Below are positions 16,172 through 24,454 of a DNA stretch of 64,000 nucleotides, piece by piece. Under the pieces are notes generated by a model. It saw only the letters and a list, made by a program, of their open reading frames with translations, made no database searches and had not been told where the DNA came from. Source of the DNA: Paraburkholderia solisilvae. Lineage in GTDB: Bacteria > Pseudomonadota > Gammaproteobacteria > Burkholderiales > Burkholderiaceae. The position numbers were made by a program, and so were the translations under genes. The stretch is from assembly GCF_902859875.1 (NCBI RefSeq), contig NZ_CADIKF010000002.1:237948-301947 (forward strand), written 5' to 3'. Within the stretch, counting starts at the first letter, position 1. Every line of letters starts with the position of its first letter.

Positions 16172-17187
16172 GTACCTTATCGATGAACAAAGCCGACGCC
16201 GATCAAGCGACCGACGAGCACGCGCAAGCCAGCGCGTGGCTCGTTCGTCTGCGCTCCGGCGACGCGAGCGCGGAAGAAAAGCAGGCCTTCGAGGCGTGGT
16301 GCGAAGGCAACCCGCAGACTGCGCATCTGTTGCGCGATACGTGGACGTCATTGCGCAGCGCGGCCGCCGAACTGGCCGAAGAAGAGCGCGCCAACGCGCA
16401 CGCATGGCGCGGCGCGGCGAAGCGCCAGGCCGCGCATCCGCTGCGTCCCGGGCGTCGCGCGTTCGTCGGCTTTGCGCTGGCCGCGGGGGCGTCGTGGCTC
16501 GCGCTGAAGCCGCCGCTGCAGCTCTGGCCGGCGCTCGGCGACTTCGCGTCCGACTGGCGCACCGGCACCGGCGAGCAGCGCCGGGTCGTGCTGTCCGAGC
16601 GCGTGGCCATCGAAATGAATACGCAGACGCGCATGAACCGGTTGAGCATGCAGGGCGCGATGCATGGTGTCGAGGTGGTCGCGGGCGAAGCGGAGATTGT
16701 CGCCGCGGCGCCGTCCGCCGGGGCCGCCGGCCCGATGCGCACGGTCGCCGTGGTGGCCGGCAAGGGGCGGATGCAGGCGCAGGTCGCGCGTTTCGACATC
16801 AAGCGGGTCGGCGACCAGGTCTGCGTGACGTGCGTGTCCGGCACGGTTGCGTTCGAGCATCCGCGCCGGCGCATGACGTTGCAGTCGCAGCAGCAGATCA
16901 TCTATGACGATCGCGACGTGCATGCGGCGACTAACGTCGATCCGTCCGTCATCACATCGTGGCGGCGCGGCGTGCTGGTGTTCAACGGCGTGCCGCTCGC
17001 GCAGGTGGTTGAGGAAATCAATCGCTATCGGCCGGGCAAGATCATCTTGCGCAACCTCGCGTTGGGCGACAACCGGATTCAGGCGCAATTCCCGATCGCG
17101 AAGCTCGACGATGTGGTCGATATGCTCGGCAAGCTGTATGGCGCGCATATCACGCAGTTGCCGGGCAATATCGTGCTGCTGAGCTAA
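16168..17187 (+). CDS. FecR/VreR-like anti-sigma factor
   Basis: 339 residues if started at TTG 16168, which overlaps the sigma stop (TTGA) and has GAGGAAA upstream; ATG 16183 is the alternative but lacks an RBS. The N-terminal DUF4880-type domain (AWLVRLRSGDASAEEKQAFEAW) captures the sigma factor. One membrane span (FVGFALAAGASWLAL) follows, then the periplasmic FecR domain (RRVVLSERVAIEMNTQTRM) and a C-terminal STN-like module (VFNGVPLAQVVEEINRYRPG) that should meet the STN domain of the VreA-like protein. By family, staged proteolysis of FecR proteins releases the sigma factor. Confidence 0.88.
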   Translation: MSTLSMNKADADQATDEHAQASAWLVRLRSGDASAEEKQAFEAWCEGNPQTAHLLRDTWTSLRSAAAELAEEERANAHAWRGAAKRQAAHPLRPGRRAFVGFALAAGASWLALKPPLQLWPALGDFASDWRTGTGEQRRVVLSERVAIEMNTQTRMNRLSMQGAMHGVEVVAGEAEIVAAAPSAGAAGPMRTVAVVAGKGRMQAQVARFDIKRVGDQVCVTCVSGTVAFEHPRRRMTLQSQQQIIYDDRDVHAATNVDPSVITSWRRGVLVFNGVPLAQVVEEINRYRPGKIILRNLALGDNRIQAQFPIAKLDDVVDMLGKLYGAHITQLPGNIVLLS

Positions 17188-17460
17188 AGCGCGGCGGCGT
17201 CTTGTGTTCTTGCGTTTTCGTTTTTGGCGAAGCCGCTTTGCGCTTCGACGCGGCAAACGCAGCCTCCTCTATTCATTGCGCAACGCGCGTGATGCGCGAT
17301 ACATGAGCGTTCGGGCTCTTCCCGGCTCTCCCGTCCTCCCGGTTCGCCTTTTTCGTCCCGCCTCTTCGTCTCTAATGAATCCCTTCACGGCGCCCGCTGA
17401 AAAGTTTGCGGGTTAGCCGCGCTTCCTTCGACCTTGTTAACGTAAGCCCTGTTGATGCGT

Positions 17461-18342
17461 TCACGATGACCGACGCGATGCGTGTTTGCTGTCCATAGCC
17501 GGCGGCAAGGACGGCGCGTCTTCGCTCGCCGCAGGTTGTGCCGCGCCCGGTGCGGCCTGCCACGCGGCGTCGAGCGGGTCGTCCACGCTTTCGTAGGGCT
17601 TGAGCAGGAACGGGAAACGGTCGGCCAGCGCGGCGCTTTTACGCAAAGCGACAATCTGGTCGATCATCCAGTGCAAAAGATCGCTGCCGTCATGAACCTG
17701 AGAGAGCGTCCAGGCGGGCATGGTGGAGAACAGTTCACAGAAGCTGCTCCAGCGCGACGCTCGGTCGCTCGCCGCAGGACGCAGGTAGGTCTTGAGATGG
17801 AAGTCGCCGTTATCGATGACGTCGCCGACGAACAGTCCGTTCGGCGTCGGCACCGCGGCCTGCTTCCATTGCTCGACCTTCGCGAGCGCACGCAGTGCGC
17901 GCGCGAATACGAATGCGACGCTGGTTTCTCGCCCGATGTCGTCAAGCGCCATCACGCCGTTGCGCTGCAGGCAGCGCGCGACCGCGTGAGGCCGGATCGC
18001 GGTCGACGAGAAGCTCGTCAGCACGAGGCCCGGCACGCTGACTTGCAACTGGAATTCGCGCAGCCCGTGTTCGGCGCTCATCGTCGCGAAGTTGACGAAC
18101 AGGCCCTCGGTGCTGCCGAGCGGGCCGACATACGGTTCGAGGCCGAGCCGTTCGAGCTTCGGCGCGACCTGATGCGACAGCATGCGCATCAGCGCGCGAC
18201 GGGTCGGCGCAGCGGTGAAGTCGTCGAGGCTTTTGGTGACGATCTCGATCAGTTTGCCGCGGCGTTCGTCGGCGAACAGGCGCGGCGAGCGGTTGAGTTC
18301 GAATTTCGCGCGGCCATGGGCCACGCGGGGGTCGACGAACAT
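17461..18342 (-). CDS. Conserved-looking protein of unknown function
   Basis: 293 residues, not recognised. Start at ATG 18342 with GGAGAAA six bases upstream. No signal peptide or membrane span; the first ~230 residues look globular (FELNRSPRLFADERRGKLIEIV; LEPYVGPLGSTEGLFVNFATM) and the last ~45 are Pro/Ala/Ser-rich. Codon use matches neighbouring genes, so it is unlikely to be noise. It lies between the FecR-like gene (convergent) and a transposase-derived gene (divergent). The 273-base gap 17188-17460 shows no clear signal. Confidence 0.6.
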   Translation of the reverse strand: MFVDPRVAHGRAKFELNRSPRLFADERRGKLIEIVTKSLDDFTAAPTRRALMRMLSHQVAPKLERLGLEPYVGPLGSTEGLFVNFATMSAEHGLREFQLQVSVPGLVLTSFSSTAIRPHAVARCLQRNGVMALDDIGRETSVAFVFARALRALAKVEQWKQAAVPTPNGLFVGDVIDNGDFHLKTYLRPAASDRASRWSSFCELFSTMPAWTLSQVHDGSDLLHWMIDQIVALRKSAALADRFPFLLKPYESVDDPLDAAWQAAPGAAQPAASEDAPSLPPAMDSKHASRRSS

Positions 18343-18531
18343 GCAGGTTTCTCCAGGACGATCCGCTCAGACCGGATGCTGAGTCGCTGAAAACGAATCG
18401 TCAATGGTGGTCATTCAGGATAGGGCCAGCAATGTAGGCGCAACGCAGGCAACGTGGCAATGTGAGCGGCAACTTGAGCAGGCAGTGTCAGTTTATTCGC
18501 ATGCTTCACCAGACAGAGACGGGGCGATAAC

Positions 18532-20193
18532 GTGATACGTGCAGTGATACAACGCTTTGTTGAGCATAGCCCGATGACATTGATGGCGCGCCTGATGCTG
18601 CAATGCGCGCTGGACGCACAATGGGTCGGCGATCTATTCGAACAGGTGGACGTGCGCGGCAGCCTGCTGCTGCGCGAGTCGCTGTTCAGCACCTCGGTCG
18701 AAGTGATGTCGACACTTGCCGCGCGCTTGCGGCGCCCGACAGGCGATGCGGCGCGCGTGCCGCGCGAATGGCCGGCGTCGATCACCGCGCTGCACGACCG
18801 CATCAGCCGCACACGGTCGGGCTGGGGCCGCGCGCTGGTGCGCGACAGTGCGCGACGGCTTTGCGCGCTCGCGCAACCGCCGCAGCGTGCGCTGCCGGCT
18901 ACTGTGCAAGGTTACCGGCTGCGCGTGCTGCATGGCAGCCATTTGCCGGCGGGGACGAAATGCGCACCCGGCCCGGACGGCTGCGCGCCGATCGTGACGC
19001 CGCTTAACGCGCTGCGCGGCGCGGCGCTCGCGGCGCAATCGCTGATTGTCTACGACCCGGATCTCGCGATGATCGTCGACCTCGTGCCGTGCGAGCGCGA
19101 CGACGCACACGAGCGCGCGCTGACCGGCTCGCTGCTCGATTCGGTTCAACCGGGCGAGCTCTGGATTGTCGATCGCCGCTTCAGCACGCGTGCGATTCTG
19201 AACGGCTGGCCACGCCGCGGCAGCGCGTTTATCGTGCAGGAACACGGCTGCACGCCCGAGCACCACGAGCTTGACAGTCCTGTCGAGAAAGGGCGCATCG
19301 AGACGGGTGTGGTGTATGAACAGCCGGTGAGCATCGCCGATGAACTGGGCGCGTCGATTGTGTTCCGGCGCATCGAATTGCGCCTCGATCGCAGCAATGA
19401 AGACGGCGAACGGATCATCCGCATTCTGACGAACGTGCCGGCCGCGCAACTCGATGCGCAAGAGGTGGCGCGCCTGTCGTGCCGCCACTGGAGCGCGACG
19501 CTGCCGGTGCCGCTCGAGCCGGTTTTCAATGACGAGATGCTGCAGGCGGGGCCGCCGCGCGCCGCATTGCTGACTTTCGGCGTGGCCGCGTTTGCGTATA
19601 ACGTGCTGAGCGCGATCGCGCGCGTGGTGAGTGCGCAGCAGGAACTCAGCGAGCGCGAATTCGAGCGCTTGCCGTCGCATATCGCGGCCTGCGTCAGCGC
19701 GACCTATGCCGGCATGATGGTCGCGCTGCCTGATGACGAATGGCAGCGCTATGAACGGATGACGGTGAACCAGCTTGGCGAAGTCGTCGATGCGATTGCC
19801 ACGCACGTCGACCCGCGCAGCATGCGCAAGCAGCAGCGCGAAGCGAAGGTGCCGCCGGTGACCGCGCAGATGATGTGCGCGGCGACCGTCGACCTGCTGT
19901 TGGGCTGTGAACGCAAAGTGGAGCTCGACACTGAACCGCTCGCGGAACAGCGCGCGGTCGCGATGGCGACGCGCGACTTCAGCAGCAATCCGTCGAAGGC
20001 CTTGCGCGACGCGGTCGAAGCACCGGTGATGGTCACCAAATACGGGCAGGCAATCGCCTTTCTGATTTCCGTCGAAGACTGGAACCGCATGAAAGCGGAG
20101 ATTCGCGAAAGCAGTCTCGACCGGCTCGCGCTCGGTTATGCGGGCTCGGCCGGCGACTTGCACGAGACGCCGCGCAAGTCGTCGATGAACTGA
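18532..20193 (+). CDS. IS4-like transposase-derived protein with C-terminal Phd/YefM antitoxin-like domain
   Basis: 553 codons, uninterrupted; GTG start at 18532 or ATG 18574. Residues ~1-440 follow IS4-family transposases closely (LMLQCALDAQWVGDLFEQ; RGAALAAQSLIVYDPDLAMI; GELWIVDRRFSTRAILNGW; AHVDPRSMRKQQRE tail). Catalytic residues are damaged. The first Asp region, normally LDG(T/N)HLP, reads LHGSHLP. The region carrying the family YR...E signature reads LSCRHWSATLPVPLEP. Only the second Asp (VDRRF) is clearly kept. Residues ~495-540 (VAMATRDFSSNPSKALRDAV ... VMVTKYGQAIAFLISVEDW) match the Phd/YefM antitoxin fold. No terminal inverted repeats or toxin gene are seen nearby. The intact frame without catalytic residues suggests a domesticated DNA-binding protein. 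Confidence 0.75.
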   Translation: MIRAVIQRFVEHSPMTLMARLMLQCALDAQWVGDLFEQVDVRGSLLLRESLFSTSVEVMSTLAARLRRPTGDAARVPREWPASITALHDRISRTRSGWGRALVRDSARRLCALAQPPQRALPATVQGYRLRVLHGSHLPAGTKCAPGPDGCAPIVTPLNALRGAALAAQSLIVYDPDLAMIVDLVPCERDDAHERALTGSLLDSVQPGELWIVDRRFSTRAILNGWPRRGSAFIVQEHGCTPEHHELDSPVEKGRIETGVVYEQPVSIADELGASIVFRRIELRLDRSNEDGERIIRILTNVPAAQLDAQEVARLSCRHWSATLPVPLEPVFNDEMLQAGPPRAALLTFGVAAFAYNVLSAIARVVSAQQELSEREFERLPSHIAACVSATYAGMMVALPDDEWQRYERMTVNQLGEVVDAIATHVDPRSMRKQQREAKVPPVTAQMMCAATVDLLLGCERKVELDTEPLAEQRAVAMATRDFSSNPSKALRDAVEAPVMVTKYGQAIAFLISVEDWNRMKAEIRESSLDRLALGYAGSAGDLHETPRKSSMN

Positions 20194-20221
20194 ATGACGG
20201 GGTTAGTGGAGTGAGGTGGAG

Positions 20222-21220
20222 TCAGGTCGTCACGCGGTGGACCCAGATCACCGAGGTCCATGAGAAATCGCCGATGCCGTAGCGCGCGATCAGCGTGTCG
20301 ATGCGCGTGTTGATGCGTGCCGAATGGATCCGGCAATGGACGATGAAATAGCCGCTGTTCACATCGACCAGCGCGCCATCGGCGAGTGTGGCGGTGGCTT
20401 GTTGTGGAGGAGCCAGCAGCATCGCGATTTCCGCGGTGCTGACGAAGTAGGCGGTGTTGCGGCGCTCGATGATCGCGTGCGCCTGTTGCGCCGAAATACC
20501 GGGAATGGCCGCGACCAGCGTCTGTTCGGAAGCGGTATTGACGTTGACGCGCGTGATGTCGGGCAGCACCGTCACGTACGGCGTCAGCGCACGCACGGCC
20601 GCGGCGTCGTAGCCTGGAACGCGCCGCAGGTCCGCGGCGGAGACGAGTTGCAGCGGCCAGTTGGGCGTGCCGGTGCCGTCGCGCAGCGAACGCACCATGT
20701 AGTCGGCGGTGGTTTGCGCGAGCGCCGGGTCGAGCGACAGTTCGCCGAGCAGCCGGCGGTACGCGTCAAGGCCGCTGCCGTCGACGTGCCACGGCTGCGA
20801 CGCTCCGGGCCGCGATACGAGGTTCGCGAGGTTGAACCGCGCTTGCGCGTCTTCGACCTGGCCGGAGATCCATGCGTTCGCGAGGTCGCCGTTGACTTCG
20901 ATCGCATCGCGCGGCATCAGGTTCGACAACTGGATGTCGTTGACGGGCGCGGACCATTCCTGTCCTTCGAACGTGACGTTCGCCGTCGAGGCCTGCGCGC
21001 GCAGCGTCGCGCGCGCCCATTCGACGGCCGCGCGTTCGACCCACATCGTCTCCGTGGCGAGCCGCTGATTTTCGACGTCGCGTGTCGCCACGCGTTGCCG
21101 CCACAGCACGCTTGCGGCGAGCGTGGCCGCGAGCGCCACCACCAGCAGCACGGTGACGATCGCGATGCCTCGTTCGCGCTTGCGCGCCTGGGTGGGGATA
21201 AAGCGGGTCATGGAGTGCAT
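20222..21220 (-). CDS. gspK: Minor pseudopilin GspK, displaced and inverted relative to the gsp cluster
   Basis: 332 residues from ATG 21220 (ACGGAG upstream); ATG 21277 is possible. It has a short basic leader then RERGIAIVTVLLVVALAATL, the prepilin site in which GspK characteristically lacks Glu+5. The large insert domain includes QVEDAQARFNLANLV and DPALAQTTADYMVR. The two helix-hairpin-helix motifs include VNVNTASEQTLVAAIPGIS. GspK caps the pseudopilus with GspI and GspJ, which are not in the window. It lies alone on the minus strand, about 5.6 kb past gspM, and converges on the transposase-derived gene. Confidence 0.92.
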   Translation of the reverse strand: MHSMTRFIPTQARKRERGIAIVTVLLVVALAATLAASVLWRQRVATRDVENQRLATETMWVERAAVEWARATLRAQASTANVTFEGQEWSAPVNDIQLSNLMPRDAIEVNGDLANAWISGQVEDAQARFNLANLVSRPGASQPWHVDGSGLDAYRRLLGELSLDPALAQTTADYMVRSLRDGTGTPNWPLQLVSAADLRRVPGYDAAAVRALTPYVTVLPDITRVNVNTASEQTLVAAIPGISAQQAHAIIERRNTAYFVSTAEIAMLLAPPQQATATLADGALVDVNSGYFIVHCRIHSARINTRIDTLIARYGIGDFSWTSVIWVHRVTT

Positions 21221-21339
21221 CGACGGCTCCGTTGCATCGGATGCTGGGTGAATGGCGCCTGTTTCAGATCGCATCAAATGAAAAGGCTCGCTTTACAGAT
21301 GATAGAGGCTGCTCGTTTGCTTTAGCGTGACAAATGCCG

Positions 21340-21380
21340 CTGACAAAATGCTACGGAACATTTCGCAAAAAATTGACACC
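21340..21380 (+). promoter_or_regulatory. Shared upstream motif, site C (before the CoiA-like gene)
   Basis: CTGACAAAATGCTACGGAAC (21340-21359) followed by CAAAAAATTGACACC. It matches site B in both blocks and ends about 103 bases before ATG 21483, the same distance as site B from its gene. It points away from gspK but lies in the same divergent region (21221-21482), so an effect on gspK cannot be excluded. Confidence 0.45.
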
Positions 21381-21482
21381 TTCAATCGCTAAGATGTCAC
21401 GATCGAACAAACCGCGAATGCCTGTCGATCGACAATCATTCCGGATAACTAGCCATCCCCCGTTCTCTTTCATCAGCGCGTG

Positions 21483-22241
21483 ATGACCGTGGATAATGAG
21501 CCTCATCCGCTCGATGAACGCTATATCGAAGCCTACGGCCTTCGTGAAAGCACCGGCGGCGATTCCGATGCGGCGATGGTGCTGCGCTGCCCGCTGTGTG
21601 CGGGCGAACTGGCGCCGACGCATCATCAGCGGCGCGGCCATCGTTACTTCAAGCATCGGCACGAAGAAGACACGGCGCGCTGCCCGCTGACCACGCCGCA
21701 CTATCAGCTCGATCGCTTCGAGATTGGTATGCGGGTACCCGACCCTCACGCCGCACGCGCGCACCGCGCGCAGTTTCTGTTCAACTGGAAGCGGCACTTC
21801 CGCATTGCGCGCCACACCGCGCCGACGCTTACGTTGGAACGCTTTACCGCGCTCGTCAAATATGCGGACGTAATGAACCTGTGGGGCTTCCCGCTGCTCG
21901 ATCAACGCGACTTGCCGTATGTGCTGCTGGTGCTCGCGGGGTTTATCGCCGAGCATCGCAAGGGCGACGTCACGATGTGGACGCGCTTCTGGTTCGGCGG
22001 CCGTATTCGTTCCGCGAGCGACTTATGGCGCAATGGTGCGGCCGATGCGCAGTTGTATCGCGTGATCTATCGCGATGCGGTGCGCACGCCGTTTCCAACC
22101 GGCGCGGAAATCGTGCGTTGGGAAAGAGTCGAGCAGGTGGAGCGCGTGGCGGATCTCAAATCGCGCGGTGTCGGCCGCGCCGAGATGCGGATGTTCGACC
22201 AGTTTCTCGAAAGCGATACGGTAAGTGAAGAAGAAGATTGA
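21483..22241 (+). CDS. Unknown protein with CoiA-like N-terminal zinc-ribbon motif
   Basis: 252 residues. At about 32-70 it has LRCPLCAGELAPTHH ... HRYFKHRHEEDTARCPL, a C-x2-C plus H/C arrangement like the N-terminal nucleic-acid-binding ribbon of CoiA-type competence proteins. The rest (LTLERFTALVKYADVMNLWGF; WTRFWFGGRIRSASDLW) is not recognised and no nuclease motif is evident. It is divergent from gspK. Site C lies ~100 bases upstream, so it may share regulation with gspD and DING-like copy 2. Function unknown. Confidence 0.6.
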   Translation: MTVDNEPHPLDERYIEAYGLRESTGGDSDAAMVLRCPLCAGELAPTHHQRRGHRYFKHRHEEDTARCPLTTPHYQLDRFEIGMRVPDPHAARAHRAQFLFNWKRHFRIARHTAPTLTLERFTALVKYADVMNLWGFPLLDQRDLPYVLLVLAGFIAEHRKGDVTMWTRFWFGGRIRSASDLWRNGAADAQLYRVIYRDAVRTPFPTGAEIVRWERVEQVERVADLKSRGVGRAEMRMFDQFLESDTVSEEED

Positions 22242-22274
22242 GCGCTGCCGTTCGGCGCTTCGTTCAATGCGTTT

Positions 22275-23474
22275 TCAAGGCTTGAGTTCGAGAGGCTGCG
22301 CATTGACCTTGATGCGAAACAGCGTATAAGGCTTTTTGCGCAGATCGCTGCCGTGATTGAACTGCGCCTGACGGTTCAACTGATTCGCGGTGAAGTACAA
22401 ATAGCCGTCGGTGCCGATCGACAGCGCATCGGGCCAAAGGATGCGCGGGTCGTGTGCGATCGTCACCCATGTGCCGTCGGGCAGCATCTTGCGGATGCTG
22501 TTGCGTTCGTAGTCGCCGGCGTAGACCGCGCCGCTCGCGTCGGACGTGAGCCCGTCCGATGCGCCTTTTTCGCCGAGGTCGCGCACGGTCGCTTCCACTT
22601 CGCCGTCGTCCGCATTGCGGTCGCGCAGAAACCGCGTCGCCACCGAATACAAATGCCGGCTCGACAGCGGCGAGAAGTAGAGGATATTGCCGTCCGGCGA
22701 CAATGCCAGACCGTCGGCCGCGAGATGCACCGGTTGCGGCCTGCCGTCGGGTCCGTCTTCGGTCATCTCGACGCCTTCCACGACGGCAATGAACGACGGG
22801 TCGCCTTGCGTGGCCGGATGCGCTTCCAGCGTGCGCCACGCGTCGCCGCTGGCGAGATCGACGACGATAATGCAGCCCGGGCCGGCGGGCGACGAATCGG
22901 ACAGATACGCGAAGCCTTCGTTGCCGTAGCGGAAATCGAAGCGCACGTCGTCGATATACGACTGCGGCAGCAATACGTTCGGCTTGAACACGATGGTCTT
23001 CACGACCTTGCTCGTCGCCAGATCGACGGCGACCAGCTTCGCGCCGCCTGGCAGCGGCGGCGCAAATTTCGGCGCGCCGGTATCGAGAATCCACAAACGG
23101 TTGCGATAGTCCGCGACGATGTTCTGCACGCTCAGCAGGCTTGCCGCCGGATGCGCCGGGTCCGGCCGATTGATCTGCGCATTCGGATACGGCACCACAC
23201 GGCCGTCGACAATTTCACCAACCGTGAACGGCACGTCATCGCCCCAGCGCGGATAGTTGACGAAGAGCCGCCCATTGGGCGCTTTGGCGACACCGGTCGG
23301 CATCGCGCCATAGAATTCGTGGACCGCTTCGATATGCCCGATCGAGCGCTCCTCCGGCAGAGACGACACGACATCGTGCGCGGTCTGCGCGCAGGCGGAA
23401 CCGGGTGATGCGGCAAGTGAGGCCGCGAGCAGCACCGCGACGACGGTCGCGGCTGCATACCTGTCGAAGGTCAT
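22275..23474 (-). CDS. Secreted Yellow / major royal jelly protein-family beta-propeller
   Basis: 399 residues from ATG 23474, preceded by GAGGAG at ideal spacing and starting a clear signal peptide (AAATVVAVLLAASLAASPG, cleavage near ACAQ). Family features: GVAKAPNGRLFVNYPRWGDD near residue 60, LSVQNIVADYRNRLWILDTG, YLSDSSPAGPGCIIVVDL, HLAADGLALSPDGNILYFSPL and WPDALSIGTDGYLYFTANQLNR. Bacterial members are usually periplasmic or secreted; substrates are largely unknown. It stands alone, with no operon partner on its strand. Confidence 0.88.
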   Translation of the reverse strand: MTFDRYAAATVVAVLLAASLAASPGSACAQTAHDVVSSLPEERSIGHIEAVHEFYGAMPTGVAKAPNGRLFVNYPRWGDDVPFTVGEIVDGRVVPYPNAQINRPDPAHPAASLLSVQNIVADYRNRLWILDTGAPKFAPPLPGGAKLVAVDLATSKVVKTIVFKPNVLLPQSYIDDVRFDFRYGNEGFAYLSDSSPAGPGCIIVVDLASGDAWRTLEAHPATQGDPSFIAVVEGVEMTEDGPDGRPQPVHLAADGLALSPDGNILYFSPLSSRHLYSVATRFLRDRNADDGEVEATVRDLGEKGASDGLTSDASGAVYAGDYERNSIRKMLPDGTWVTIAHDPRILWPDALSIGTDGYLYFTANQLNRQAQFNHGSDLRKKPYTLFRIKVNAQPLELKP

Positions 23475-23805
23475 GCTGCACTCCTCGGTGCGGGTTCGTC
23501 CGGGGTCACGCGCAGTCAATCGGTTGCGCATGCGCGCGTGGATCACCACACCCGATTGAAGCAGTTCGCCGCTCGCCGATTTGTCGCAGATGCATGTCGT
23601 TCATCGCAACGCGAACGCCGGTGAAACTGGACAGCAGCGCGGCGCGGTGCGGTCTAACATCAATGGTCTCCGGTGTACGCCGTGCGCCAACACCCGGCAA
23701 TGAACTGTTGCTCGACACAAGACGGTTCGCGGTGGCTGTTACGTCTGCCGAAATCCCCCACGTGGCCGCTCACGCCCGCCGCGCAACGCGCGGGTTGAAA
23801 TCGAT

Positions 23806-23824
23806 CGGGCTTCGCCCGTTTTTT
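23806..23824 (+). terminator. Orphan rho-independent terminator
   Basis: CGGGC-TTC-GCCCG followed by TTTTTT. No plus-strand gene lies upstream in 23475-23805, where the nearest gene points away. The 411-base gap 23475-23885 holds nothing else recognised. The terminator could end a small RNA or an unrecognised short transcript. Confidence 0.6.
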
Positions 23825-23885
23825 GCAAATGCATGGCCACGGGCACGTCGCCCGTCAGTCAATTGCGTTGCAGTGGAGTCGGGAA

Positions 23886-24206
23886 ATGTTGATCGATCGA
23901 ATCAGTCCGGTTTGGCGTCAGAAGGGCAAAGCGTGGCTTCAGCGTGCGCTTGGTTGGTGTGCGGCCGGTGCAGTCGTGCTCGCCGTCGCAGGCGGCGCGG
24001 CGCTGTGGCATGAACAGCACGCGGCGCATATTGAGGCCATGGCCACCGTGTCGTTGCGCGACCAGGTGTGGGATGGCCGCATCGACACGGGCGTCCAGGT
24101 GGGCGGCATCTATGCGGTCGTCAATGCGCTGAGCGGCAGTGAGGCAGCAATCGTCACCGCCGTGCGCGACTGCAACGACGGTGTCGTTTCAAACAGGCTA
24201 CCGTGA
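23886..24206 (+). CDS. Small single-span membrane protein, unknown
   Basis: 106 residues from ATG 23886, with GGAGTCGGGAA upstream. A basic N-terminus (RQKGKAWLQRALGW) precedes one membrane span (CAAGAVVLAVAGGAALW), then a soluble tail (TVSLRDQVWDGRIDTGVQVGG). Unrecognised. Codon use and RBS support it. The following 248 bases before the oxidoreductase contain an A-run near 24345 but no gene. Confidence 0.45.
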   Translation: MLIDRISPVWRQKGKAWLQRALGWCAAGAVVLAVAGGAALWHEQHAAHIEAMATVSLRDQVWDGRIDTGVQVGGIYAVVNALSGSEAAIVTAVRDCNDGVVSNRLP

Positions 24207-24454
24207 CCGCTTGCATCGGAGCCGCGGCGCGCGAAGCATCGTGGAGCGCGCCGAACTGCAAAGCGTTGTATTCCGGCCGTATCTGTACGATGTTCTCCCC
24301 CGACCCTTTGCGCGCCTCGGAATAAACATCAGCATCAGGCGTTTAAAAAAAAGTTGGACAAAGAAACGACGTCGGTGCCTGTGATGCGCGGTTGGCGCGC
24401 GAGCGGTGCGCAGCGTCCAGTGTCCGAAAAGAACGCGACGCAGGGGAGGCGCCG

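Noticed and set aside
18532..20193. Active insertion sequence
   Set aside because: Catalytic residues are altered, no terminal inverted repeats or target duplication were seen, and the C-terminus carries a foreign domain.
23405..24013. 202-codon plus-strand frame before the small membrane protein
   Set aside because: It overlaps the signal-peptide end of the Yellow/MRJP gene and runs through a terminator hairpin; no recognisable product.
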